Positions 15,019-22,763 of a stretch of 36,728 bases of DNA are shown piece after piece; positions within the stretch are counted from its first letter, which is position 1; each line of letters begins with the position of its first letter. This DNA is from an uncultured Clostridia bacterium (GTDB lineage Bacteria > Bacillota > Clostridia > Christensenellales > Borkfalkiaceae): positions 1 through 36,728 of the forward strand of contig CANRDY010000013.1 of assembly GCA_947629515.1 (NCBI GenBank), in the 5' to 3' direction. Made by a program: the position numbers and the translations under genes. The notes below the pieces were generated by a model. That model was not told the DNA's origin, did no database searches, and worked only from the letters and a program-made list of their open reading frames with translations.

Positions 15019-16151
15019 AAGATATATTGCAGGATCTCTCCTTTGAGGAGCTTGAACAACTTGTAAAGGAAGCAGGCGCGCCCGCCTTCCGCGCGCGGCA
15101 GATAAGCACGGGGCTTTTACGGGGTAAAAAGATTTCGGAGATAAACATCGACGGCGCGTTGAAAGGCGAACTTATAAAGAGATTCGAGGACGAAGCCGTG
15201 CGCGTCGAACAGACTTTCGTCTCTTCCGACGGCACAAAAAAATACCTTTTCGCGCTCTCCGACGGGAGCATTGTCGAGGGCGTTCTGATGAGGTATTCCT
15301 ACGGAAATACTGCGTGCGTCTCCACGCAGGCGGGTTGCGCCATGGGCTGTAAGTTCTGCGCAAGCACCCTCGGCGGGCTTATCCGCAACCTCACCGCGGG
15401 GGAAATTCTGGCGCAGGTCGTCATAATGAACGCCCAAAACGAGGGCAAGGGCAGAGGGGTCACAAACGTCGTTTTAATGGGAAGCGGCGAACCGCTCGAC
15501 AACTATCAAAACGTTATAAAGTTCTTAAAGAACCTCACCTCGCCGAACGGGCTTAATATATCCGCGCGCAACATATCCCTTTCTACGTGCGGGCTTGCGC
15601 CAAAAATATACGACCTTGCCGAAGAGGGGATACCATTAAATCTCACAATCTCTCTCCACGCCACCGACGACGGCGAGAGGGCGCAGATAATGCCGATCGC
15701 AAAGAGGTACAAAATAGCCGAAATTTTAAGGGCGTGCGAGCATTGGTTCGCAAAGACGGGCAGGCGGTATATCTTCGAATATACCCTCATAGGCGGCAAA
15801 AACGACGATATCCGCCACGCCGAAAGCCTTGCGCGGCTGCTCTCGGGCAAGCCATGCCACGTCAACCTTATAAGGCTGAACGGCGTCGAGGAGCGCGATC
15901 TTTCGCCCTCGCCCGCGGGCAATGTCAACGCCTTCTTAAAAGAGCTTCAAAGGCGGGGCATCTCGGCGACTTTAAGGCGGCAGACGGGCTCGGACATAGG
16001 CGGCGCGTGCGGACAGCTCCGCGCAAAGTATATCAAAGACAGAGGTTTGGGGAACGTTCCCCCGAACGATACGGATAATTGTCCGAACGGCTCGGACAAC
16101 GCCCCCGAAAATTGTCCTAACATCACCTCGGGCGGTTCGCAAAACAACTGA
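15015..16151 (+). CDS. rlmN: 23S rRNA/tRNA adenine-C2 methyltransferase RlmN
   Basis: A radical-SAM enzyme that methylates C2 of A2503 in 23S rRNA and A37 in some tRNAs. The iron-sulfur cluster Cys are 108, 112 and 115 (CAMGCKFC); the methyl-carrying Cys lies in GSDIGGACGQLR near residue 333, with its partner Cys upstream. LMGSGEPLDNY and the SLHATDD segment fit the family. The core ends near residue 343; the last about 35 residues are an extra tail rich in Asn, Pro, Gly and Cys, with repeats such as NCPNGSDN and ENCPN, not part of the fold. ATGA overlap with rsmB. A terminator follows directly. The genes normally next (prpC, prkC, rsgA) are absent. Confidence 0.95.
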   Translation: MKDILQDLSFEELEQLVKEAGAPAFRARQISTGLLRGKKISEINIDGALKGELIKRFEDEAVRVEQTFVSSDGTKKYLFALSDGSIVEGVLMRYSYGNTACVSTQAGCAMGCKFCASTLGGLIRNLTAGEILAQVVIMNAQNEGKGRGVTNVVLMGSGEPLDNYQNVIKFLKNLTSPNGLNISARNISLSTCGLAPKIYDLAEEGIPLNLTISLHATDDGERAQIMPIAKRYKIAEILRACEHWFAKTGRRYIFEYTLIGGKNDDIRHAESLARLLSGKPCHVNLIRLNGVEERDLSPSPAGNVNAFLKELQRRGISATLRRQTGSDIGGACGQLRAKYIKDRGLGNVPPNDTDNCPNGSDNAPENCPNITSGGSQNN

Positions 16152-16183
16152 AACCTCAATATATATTGCGGTTTTTATTATTT
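16152..16183 (+). terminator. Terminator after rlmN
   Basis: A 9-bp stem with one mismatch (16152-16160 with 16165-16173) and loop ATAT is followed by TTTATTATTT. It closes the priA-rlmN run. Confidence 0.7.
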
Positions 16184-16236
16184 GACTGACCTTTTATAAC
16201 GCTTTTTAAAAGCCCCGCGCGGGCAAAGGAGTTACA

Positions 16237-16899
16237 ATGCAGATAAAGATTGCGCCCTCGATACTCTCCGCCGACTTTTCGGCTATGGGCAATGCGGTCG
16301 GACTGTGCGAAAGGAGCGGAGCAGATCTCATTCACTGCGACGTCATGGACGGTTCTTTCGTCGAACCCATAACTTTCGGCGGGCAGATGGTCAAAAATAT
16401 CCGCCCGCTCACGCGCCTTCCGCTCGACTGTCACCTCATGACAGAGCACCCCAAAACGCAGGTGGGCTTTTTTGTAGACGGCGGCGCGGACATAATTTCC
16501 GTGCACTATAAGGCGTGCGCAAAGATTTCGGAGAGCTATCTTGAAGAGACTCTCGACCTTATAAAAAGCCGCGGGATAAAGAGCGGGGCAGCGGTAAATC
16601 CCGACGTGCCCGTGGAAAAGGTACTGCCCCTTGCCGACAAGTTCGACATGCTGCTCATAATGAGCGTGTTCCCCGGCTATGGCGGGCAGAAGTTCATCGA
16701 AAGCGCGCTTCAAAAAATCGAAAAGGCGCGCTCGTTCTTCCTTGCAAGGGGGCTTGAAAGGGACATCGAAGTCGACGGCGGCATAACCGAGGAAAACGCA
16801 AAGCGGGTAATCGAGGCGGGCGCGAACGTGCTTGTGGCAGGCTCGGCGTTCTTCCGCTCGGCAGACCCCGCAAAGACCGTTGAAAAGCTGAGGGGCTGA
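16237..16899 (+). CDS. rpe: Ribulose-phosphate 3-epimerase
   Basis: Interconverts ribulose-5-phosphate and xylulose-5-phosphate in the pentose phosphate pathway. TIM-barrel marks are IAPSILSADF at the start, DLIHCDVMDGSFVEP with metal-ligand His and catalytic Asp, LDCHLMTEHP, MSVFPGYGGQKF, and EVDGGITEENA with the second catalytic Asp, then phosphate-binding VAGSAFF. The 220-residue size is normal. An AAGGAG site lies 6 bases before the ATG. It is followed by thiN after two bases, the usual Firmicutes pairing. Confidence 0.97.
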   Translation: MQIKIAPSILSADFSAMGNAVGLCERSGADLIHCDVMDGSFVEPITFGGQMVKNIRPLTRLPLDCHLMTEHPKTQVGFFVDGGADIISVHYKACAKISESYLEETLDLIKSRGIKSGAAVNPDVPVEKVLPLADKFDMLLIMSVFPGYGGQKFIESALQKIEKARSFFLARGLERDIEVDGGITEENAKRVIEAGANVLVAGSAFFRSADPAKTVEKLRG

Positions 16900-16901
16900 A
16901 A

Positions 16902-17504
16902 ATGCGCGCGGTCATTTTGTTGAACGGCGAACCGCACGGGGGCGATATAGACGCGTCTGACGCAAAGGTGTACTGCTGCGACGGGGCGTATATGTGGGCG
17001 AAAGACAGGGTGAAAATAGACTTCAACATAGGCGATTACGACTCGCTTCCCTTCATTCCGACCCCTCTTCCTTCAAGGATATATCCGTCCGAAAAGGACT
17101 TCACCGACGGCGAAATAGCGTTAAGACAGGCGATAGACGACGGCGCGGACGAGGTGGAGTTCTACGGCGGAGGCGGCGGCAGAGAGGACCACTTTCTGGG
17201 CAATCTGCACCTCTTGCGTTACTGCGCCCAAAGGGGGATAAAAAACGCGCTCTTTACAAACCGCTCAAAAATTTTCTGCTTTACGGGCGTTTTCGGACTC
17301 GGGGAATTTTGCGGAAGAACGGCGTCGCTGTTGCCTTTCGGCGAAAGTCTGCATATAATGGATTTTAGGGGAATGAAGTACGCCTATCCGCCCGTCCTCG
17401 GCTACGGGGAGTGCCGCGGTATATCGAACGTCGTTTTGAGCAAAGAGGCGTTCATAAAAGTCGACGGCTTCGCCCTTATTATAGTCAATGAGGGGGAAGT
17501 ATGA
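16902..17504 (+). CDS. thiN: Thiamine pyrophosphokinase
   Basis: Transfers pyrophosphate from ATP to thiamine, giving the cofactor TPP. The family pattern is visible: YCCDGAYMWAKDRVKIDFNI followed by GDYDSLP near residue 44, the acidic EKDFTDGEIALRQAID, and EFYGGGGGREDHFLGNLHLL near residue 85, then the smaller beta-rich C-terminal domain with FRGMKYAYP. At 200 residues it is normal. ATG start two bases after rpe, in one transcription unit with it. Confidence 0.93.
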   Translation: MRAVILLNGEPHGGDIDASDAKVYCCDGAYMWAKDRVKIDFNIGDYDSLPFIPTPLPSRIYPSEKDFTDGEIALRQAIDDGADEVEFYGGGGGREDHFLGNLHLLRYCAQRGIKNALFTNRSKIFCFTGVFGLGEFCGRTASLLPFGESLHIMDFRGMKYAYPPVLGYGECRGISNVVLSKEAFIKVDGFALIIVNEGEV

Positions 17505-17703
17505 CAATAATTTGCGTTAAACCGCCCAGACCCATCCGTTTTATTTTAAGGGCGTTTTACAAAAAACGCTGAAAGGGCGAAGGTCGAAAATACTCGTTTT
17601 TGACCAAACGCGTTGAGTTTTTTGCGCGAACGCGGGGAGTTTTTCGACAGACTGCGTTGAAGATTTTTCAAAACATTTGAAAGGTTATTTGTAAGCGAAG
17701 ATT

Positions 17704-18603
17704 TTGTTTTCGGGATATGCCGACATGCACTGCGACGCGCTCACCTTAAAAGAGCCCTTTTCGGGCAGGGTGAACAGCGAAGAGCTTAAAAAGAGCGGCT
17801 GTGTTTTCGAGTGCCTCGCGGCGTTTTGCGCGGGGGAGAGCGCGGAGGAGTACGTCCGCGCAAGGGATATGTTTTACAAAAGCGCGCGGGAGCGGAAGTT
17901 TGCTCCCGCGCGCGCCTTTTCGGACGTTGTCCGCGCGCGTGAAAGGGGCGAGCCGTGCTGCGCCCTCACCTCGGAAAACATAGGCTTTACCAAGGGCGAA
18001 GAGGGGGCGGTGCGCGCCCTTGCGGCTGACGGCGTAATTATGGCGTCGCTCGTGTGGAATTTCGAAAACAGCCTTGCATATCCCGCGGTGAACGCAAAAA
18101 ACTCGGGGGAAGGATCGGGGCTTAAAGAGCGGGGCAGGCGCGCGCTGGAAGTTATGATAAAGGAGAGGATAATACCCGATATCTCCCACCTTTCCGACGA
18201 GGGCGCGAGGGAAGTTCTTTCATATAAGGTTCCCGCGGTCGCAAGCCATTCGAACTGCCGCGAAATTTGCGACAACGCGCGCAATCTGCCCGACGGGCTT
18301 ATCCGCGCGATCGCCCAAAGCGGCGGGGCGGTGGGGCTGAATTTCTGCCGTAAATTTTTGGGCGAGGGCGACAGCCTCGAACTCGCGTGCGCGCACGTAA
18401 TGCACATTATTAAGATCGGCGGCGAGGATACCCCCGCGCTCGGGAGCGATTGGGACGGCGTTGCAAGAGCCGACGAAACGTTACTGCCGAAAGATATGCC
18501 CGCGCTCTTTGACCGCCTCAAAAAAAAGGGCTTGCCGCCGAGGGTCGTTCAAAAGTTCGCCTGCGGCAATTTTTTGCGGGTATTCAAAGAAGTGCGGGGA
18601 TAG
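17704..18603 (+). CDS. M19 family (renal-type) dipeptidase
   Basis: A metal-dependent dipeptidase of the membrane dipeptidase fold, here cytosolic since no signal peptide is present. Ligands can be read: H9 and D11 (DMHCDAL), the bridging E91 (TSENIG), H162 (SHLSDEG) and H182 (SHSN), and Asp249 in LGSDWDG. The 299-residue length is at the short end of the family. The start is taken as TTG at 17704: an in-frame stop lies at 17692-17694 and the first ATG falls inside the metal-binding motif. No strong ribosome site is seen, so the start is uncertain. It sits between thiN and the leucine-rich-repeat lipoprotein, a place usually without such a gene. Confidence 0.88.
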   Translation: MFSGYADMHCDALTLKEPFSGRVNSEELKKSGCVFECLAAFCAGESAEEYVRARDMFYKSARERKFAPARAFSDVVRARERGEPCCALTSENIGFTKGEEGAVRALAADGVIMASLVWNFENSLAYPAVNAKNSGEGSGLKERGRRALEVMIKERIIPDISHLSDEGAREVLSYKVPAVASHSNCREICDNARNLPDGLIRAIAQSGGAVGLNFCRKFLGEGDSLELACAHVMHIIKIGGEDTPALGSDWDGVARADETLLPKDMPALFDRLKKKGLPPRVVQKFACGNFLRVFKEVRG

Positions 18604-18616
18604 TGCGGGCAAAAAC

Positions 18617-18645
18617 TTGCATTATCCGCCCGCAAGTGCTATAAT
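18617..18645 (+). promoter_or_regulatory. Promoter of the LRR lipoprotein, nearly leaderless
   Basis: TTGCAT, 17 bases, TATAAT. Transcription should begin near 18652, only 2-3 bases before the ATG at 18655, with no room for a ribosome site. Confidence 0.7.
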
Positions 18646-18654
18646 GACGGCGAT

Positions 18655-19821
18655 ATGAAGTTACTCGAAAGAAATGCGGAAAGCTCCCTTTCCGTTAACG
18701 AACAAAAAAATGTTGAACCGACAGCGCGCAGAAAACGCGTTGAAACGCGCGGGGAAAATTCCGGAATACCTTTTAAAAAACGCGCCGACAGAGCGCGCGG
18801 GGCGGCGGTCGTCGTTGCGCTCGTCTCGCTTTTTGCGGCGGCTCTCGTTCCCTTTGCGGCGGGCTGTTCGGGCGAAGCGGCGTTCGAGCTTAAAGAGGAG
18901 AACGGCGAAAAGTACTACTGCGCGCGGGTGACGGGGAGCGCGTCGGCGTTAAAGGGCGAGCTTGTTATCCCTTCCGAGTACGGCGAGGGCGAAAACAAAT
19001 TCCCCGTAAGGGAGATAGCCGATCAGGGTTTTGCGGGTTCGCGCATAACCAAAGTCACCATTCCCGCCTCGGTGAACAAGCTGGGCGGGGCGTGCTTTAT
19101 GGAGTGTCCCATGCTTAAAGAAGTTGTGTTCGAAGACGGAGGAACGCTCGGCAAAATAGAGTGGAGTTCGTTCGTCGCCTGCCGCCAACTCGAAAAGGTA
19201 ATTTTGCCCTCGTCTGTCACCGAAATAAGCAACAACGCCTTTTACTCGTGCGAAAGCCTTTCCCAAATAAATCTGCCCGAGGGGCTTGAAATAATTAATT
19301 TGGGGGCGTTCGAAAGCTGTACCGCGCTTAAAAATATCGTCTTTCCCCAAAGTTTAAGGGGAATAGGTCCTCGATCCTTCCACCTTACTGGGCTGGAAGA
19401 GGTGATTATCCCCGACGGCGTTACCGAGCGCGAAGAGGAGATAAACGGCGAAAAAGTCGTTCAGCCCGCCATAGGCTATGCGGCGTTCTGCGGCTGTTTA
19501 AGCCTTAAAAAAGCAGTCGTGGGCAAGGGCGTGCACGTCATTTGCGAGGGCGTATTCGGCTACTGCACCGCCCTCGAACAGCTCTATCTTCCCGCGGGAC
19601 TTACCGAGGTAAAGGGCGCGCTCGTGCAAAACAACGAAGTGTACTTCGGACCTGCTTTCCACAACGACGACGCGCTTAAAACGGTGTACTTCGGCGGAAC
19701 CGAAGAGGAGTGGAACGCCGTAAAGATAAATATGACCCAAGTGCGCGTGAGCGGTCAGCTCATCGACAACTCGCCCCTTACAAACGCGCCCAAGCAGTTT
19801 TCCTCTCCCTATAACGGCTGA
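18655..19821 (+). CDS. BspA-type leucine-rich-repeat lipoprotein
   Basis: A 388-residue surface protein with LRR_5 (BspA-like) repeats, a fold often used for binding host or environmental ligands; its ligand is unknown. About eight repeats follow the pattern L-x-x-V-x-I-P-x-S-V-x-x-I-x-x-x-A-F-x-x-C between about residues 120 and 340. A hydrophobic segment (49-69) ends in FAAGC with the lipobox Cys at 71, so it is probably a lipoprotein, but the charged N-region of 48 residues is unusually long and no later start codon exists in frame. The promoter -10 box ends only nine bases before the ATG, so the message may be leaderless. It stands alone between the dipeptidase and rpmB. Confidence 0.88.
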   Translation: MKLLERNAESSLSVNEQKNVEPTARRKRVETRGENSGIPFKKRADRARGAAVVVALVSLFAAALVPFAAGCSGEAAFELKEENGEKYYCARVTGSASALKGELVIPSEYGEGENKFPVREIADQGFAGSRITKVTIPASVNKLGGACFMECPMLKEVVFEDGGTLGKIEWSSFVACRQLEKVILPSSVTEISNNAFYSCESLSQINLPEGLEIINLGAFESCTALKNIVFPQSLRGIGPRSFHLTGLEEVIIPDGVTEREEEINGEKVVQPAIGYAAFCGCLSLKKAVVGKGVHVICEGVFGYCTALEQLYLPAGLTEVKGALVQNNEVYFGPAFHNDDALKTVYFGGTEEEWNAVKINMTQVRVSGQLIDNSPLTNAPKQFSSPYNG

Positions 19822-19846
19822 GGCGCGCTTCAGATTAACAGCGATA

Positions 19847-19877
19847 AAGGCGGCGGTACGCAAAGTACCGCCGCCTT
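19847..19877. terminator. Convergent terminator between LRR gene and rpmB
   Basis: A perfect 13-bp stem (19847-19859 with 19865-19877) lies between the converging genes. T-rich tails are weak on both sides (TTTAT on the minus strand). Confidence 0.55.
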
Positions 19878-19909
19878 AAAGGTTCAAAAAATTTTATGCT
19901 GTTTTAAGG

Positions 19910-20092
19910 TTACGCTCTTTCGACGCTTTTAAGGCATCTTGCGCAAACGTAGCCCGTAACGGGTTTTCCGCCGGAAATATAGGTGACCTTCTGGACGTTT
20001 GCCTTAAAGGTCCTTCTCGTTCTTCTTTTGGAGTGGCTGACGTTGTTGCCAGAGGTCTGACCCTTTCCGCAGACCGTACAAACTCTCGACAT
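19910..20092 (-). CDS. rpmB: 50S ribosomal protein L28
   Basis: A 60-residue L28 of the large ribosomal subunit, in the zinc-ribbon (four-Cys) form: C5, C8 (VCTVCGK) and C50, C53 (VCARC). The middle [18 protein letters not shown] is the typical rRNA-binding part. GGAGGTG (20107-20101) lies 8 bases before the ATG. It is on the minus strand while its neighbours are on the plus strand, the arrangement found in many Firmicutes beside the yloU-yloV pair. A consensus-like promoter lies about 80 bases upstream, and a TTGAC-N9-GTCAA inverted repeat (20117-20135) is in the leader. Confidence 0.97.
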   Translation of the reverse strand: MSRVCTVCGKGQTSGNNVSHSKRRTRRTFKANVQKVTYISGGKPVTGYVCARCLKSVERA

Positions 20093-20168
20093 ATTATTAA
20101 CACCTCCGAGGTAAAATTGACTTTTATAAGGTCAAAATAACGCCGCACTTAATTTTGCGACCTTTCTA

Positions 20169-20197
20169 AATATAAACGCCTTTTTTAAAAAAGTCAA
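20169..20197 (-). promoter_or_regulatory. Promoter of rpmB
   Basis: On the minus strand, TTGACT (20197-20192), 17 bases, TATATT (20174-20169). The leader of about 70 bases contains the inverted repeat TTGAC-N9-GTCAA. Confidence 0.7.
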
Positions 20198-20289
20198 CCA
20201 AAAACGCCGCTCAAATTAAAATTTTACGGGTTTTGAAAAATAATTTTATTTTCCTTGGGTATAAAAAGCCCAAACTGCGGGATAAATAC

Positions 20290-20318
20290 TTGCAAAATGG
20301 TTCGAAATGGTATAAAAT
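20290..20318 (+). promoter_or_regulatory. Probable promoter of the Asp23/YloV pair
   Basis: TTGCAA, 17 bases, TAAAAT, about 22 bases before the Asp23-family ATG. Confidence 0.5.
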
Positions 20319-20339
20319 AACATTCGGATAGGAGAAAGT

Positions 20340-20690
20340 ATGTCGGTAAATACAAGCAATGCGTACGGTAAAATTTCCATATCCGATTCGGCGATAGCAA
20401 AAGTTGCAAAGAACGCCGCTTTGGAGTGTTACGGTATTGTCGATACCGTCTCGCGCAAGATCTCGGACTCCTTTTCGGAACTGCTCAAAAAGCAGCCCGA
20501 CGGAAGGGGCGTTAAAATCGTGACCAGCGGAGACAGGATCTTTATCGACGTAAACGTGATAATCAAGTACGGCGTGTCGATAAACGCCGTCGCCGAGTCG
20601 CTTAAAGAGAGCATTAAATACAAAGTTGAACGCTTCACGGGCATGATAGTCGATACGGTGAACGTCAACATCATAGGCGTAAAGCTGTAA
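20340..20690 (+). CDS. yloU: Asp23/Gls24 family protein
   Basis: A 116-residue small alkaline-shock-type protein (Asp23/Gls24/YloU). Family signs are the start with YGKISISDSAIAKVAKNAALE, then YGIV, the Gly-rich turn region GRGVKIV, IDVNVIIKYGVSINAVAESL and the final VDTVNVNIIGVKL. Members are linked to cell-envelope homeostasis, but the molecular role is not settled. AGGAGAAAGT lies before the ATG. It is placed just before the YloV/FakA gene, as in Bacillus (yloU-yloV), and the two probably form one unit. Confidence 0.93.
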   Translation: MSVNTSNAYGKISISDSAIAKVAKNAALECYGIVDTVSRKISDSFSELLKKQPDGRGVKIVTSGDRIFIDVNVIIKYGVSINAVAESLKESIKYKVERFTGMIVDTVNVNIIGVKL

Positions 20691-20825
20691 AATTCCCCCC
20701 GCGCAAGCTCAAAAAATAGCTCTGCGCGAGTTTGTTTGCCGCAAAAAGTCGGCGGCACGCCGAAAAGGGCACGCCGAAAAAAGCGGCACGCCGAAAGAGG
20801 ATCGGCGTAAATTTTAAGGAGTACT

Positions 20826-22481
20826 ATGCAAAAAACGGTAAACAGCACCGAATTCAGAAAGATGGTCGCTTCGGGCGCGAGAATGCTCGAAATAAACAGG
20901 GCAAAGGTCGACGCCCTTAACGTGTTCCCCGTTCCCGACGGCGACACGGGCACGAACATGTCGCTCACGTTGCAGTCCGCCGTGCGCGAGATGAACGCCT
21001 GCACTTCCAACAGATTTCAGGAGATCTGCGACGCGGTCTCTAAGGGCGCGCTCAAAGGAGCGAGGGGAAATTCGGGCGTTATTTCGTCTCAGATCTTCCG
21101 CGGCATATGTTCGGTGATAAGAGACACCAAGGACAGTTTCGACACAAAGACCTTTGCAAAGGCAATGGAAGCGGGCACGAAAGTTGCCTACGGCGCGGTG
21201 TCCATTCCCAAAGAGGGAACCATTCTCACCGTGGTGAGGCTCATGAGCGAGCAGGCTGTCAAACTTGCAAGTAAGCACAAGGATTTCGTCGAATTTCTGA
21301 CCGCGCTCATCGAAGTGGGCGACGAAGCCCTCGCCCGCACCCCCGAGCTTTTGCCCGTTCTCAAAAAGGCGGGAGTAGTCGACTCGGGCGGCGTGGGACT
21401 TATGACCATAATGCGCGGTTTCCTTGCCGCGCTTTCGGGCGACAACGCCGAACTCGGCGAGATACCCACCGAGGCGGCGATCGAAAAGAAGAGCGACGAG
21501 GACGTGTTCGGCGACAATTCCGACATTATAAACCTCGACTTGGGCGAAATCGAATTTGCCTATTGCACCGAGTTCTTCGTTATAAACTTAAAGCAGATGA
21601 CTACGCTTGCCGACATCGACAGGCTCAAAGAAAAGCTCATGCAGATAGGCGACAGCGTTATCTGCATAGGCGACCTCGAACTCATAAAAGTGCACGTGCA
21701 CACCAACACCCCGGGCATCGCCTTGACCTACGCGCTCGAACTCGGCGAGCTTGACAGAATAAAGATAGAGAACATGCTCGAAGAGAACAGGGCGCTCAAA
21801 GCCAAGCTCGAAGCCGAGAAAAAGGAGATGGGCATGCTTGCCATCTGCGCGGGCACGGGACTCGAAGAGATATTCAAAGACTTAATGTGCGACAGAGTTA
21901 TAGAGGGCGGACAGACCATGAACCCCTCGGCGCAGGACATAGCCGACGCTGTGCAGAAGATAAACGCCGACAACGTGTTCGTGTTCCCCAACAACTCCAA
22001 CGTAATCCTCGCCGCCGAGCAGGCGAAAGCCCTTGTGCACAACCGCACCATTCACGTAATTCCCACCAAAAACGTACCGCAGGGCTTTGCCGCCGCGCTC
22101 GCGTTCAACCCCGAGGCGTCCGTACCCGAGAACAAGACGAACATGACCCACGCCATCGACAACGTGTCGTCGGGGCAGGTGACGTACGCCGTTAGAAATA
22201 CCACCATGAACGGCTTTAAGCTCAAAGAGGGCGACATCATAGGTCTCGACAACAAGCGCATACTTGCCAAGGGCGAAGCCATCGACGAGACTACCTTAAA
22301 ACTCATAAAAGCTCTCAAAAACGACGAGCACGAGATGATAACCCTCTACTACGGCGAGGGCGTAACCGAAGAGGACGCGCAGAGCCTTGCCGACAAAGTA
22401 GCGGAGGAATTCCCCGACTGCGACGTCGATTTCCACTTCGGCGGACAACCGGTCTATTATTACATGGTATCGCTCGAATAA
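20826..22481 (+). CDS. yloV: FakA/YloV-type fatty acid kinase (DhaL domain)
   Basis: A 551-residue protein of the YloV/FakA family. FakA phosphorylates FakB-bound fatty acids to acyl-phosphates for membrane lipid synthesis. The N-terminal DhaL-type nucleotide-binding domain (about 1-200) shows NVFPVPDGDTGTNM at 32-45 with metal-binding Asp38 and Asp40, and GARGNSGVISSQIFRG near 79. The rest has the middle and C-terminal DegV-like parts with VHVHTNTPG near 283 and QTMNPSAQDI near 364. A TTAAGGAGT ribosome site precedes the ATG. No fakB gene is in the window. A strong terminator follows 6 bases after the stop. Confidence 0.92.
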   Translation: MQKTVNSTEFRKMVASGARMLEINRAKVDALNVFPVPDGDTGTNMSLTLQSAVREMNACTSNRFQEICDAVSKGALKGARGNSGVISSQIFRGICSVIRDTKDSFDTKTFAKAMEAGTKVAYGAVSIPKEGTILTVVRLMSEQAVKLASKHKDFVEFLTALIEVGDEALARTPELLPVLKKAGVVDSGGVGLMTIMRGFLAALSGDNAELGEIPTEAAIEKKSDEDVFGDNSDIINLDLGEIEFAYCTEFFVINLKQMTTLADIDRLKEKLMQIGDSVICIGDLELIKVHVHTNTPGIALTYALELGELDRIKIENMLEENRALKAKLEAEKKEMGMLAICAGTGLEEIFKDLMCDRVIEGGQTMNPSAQDIADAVQKINADNVFVFPNNSNVILAAEQAKALVHNRTIHVIPTKNVPQGFAAALAFNPEASVPENKTNMTHAIDNVSSGQVTYAVRNTTMNGFKLKEGDIIGLDNKRILAKGEAIDETTLKLIKALKNDEHEMITLYYGEGVTEEDAQSLADKVAEEFPDCDVDFHFGGQPVYYYMVSLE

Positions 22482-22487
22482 GTTGTG

Positions 22488-22520
22488 AAAAGGGGGGGGA
22501 GCTGTAGCTCCCCCCTTTTT
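22488..22520 (+). terminator. Terminator after the YloV gene
   Basis: A stem of AAAAGGGGGG-type with CCCCCCTTTTT, closed by a GAGCT/AGCTC inner stem around a two-base turn, ends in five T. It follows the yloV stop by 6 bases. Confidence 0.9.
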
Positions 22521-22667
22521 AACTCCCGCAAAGCCCGAATAAGCTACGTTCTGCTGTGTCAAGCTGCGGCAACCCTCAGTTACTTACGTCATTGTAAGCT
22601 CCTTCGGGTTTTCCTCGCTTTCCTTGCATAACTTGCTTCTTCGAACTTTCTCACTTCGTAATTGCAA
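22521..22667 (+). repeat. Intergenic repeat, family A, copy 2
   Basis: Shares AACTCCCG, AAAGCCCGAATAAG, CGTTCTGCTGTGTC, CTTGCATAACTTGCTTCTTC and GAACTTTCTCACTTCGTA with copy 1 at 5502. The hairpin CTTAC-GTCATT-GTAAG is at 22583-22598. It occupies most of the spacer between the yloV terminator and recG. Confidence 0.8.
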
Positions 22668-22763
22668 TTTACTTCGTTCTTACATTTAATTTCAAACTTC
22701 ATTCTTAACATTCGATATATTTATAAAAATTTTCAAGTAAGGCAATAACGGCAACAACGCCCT

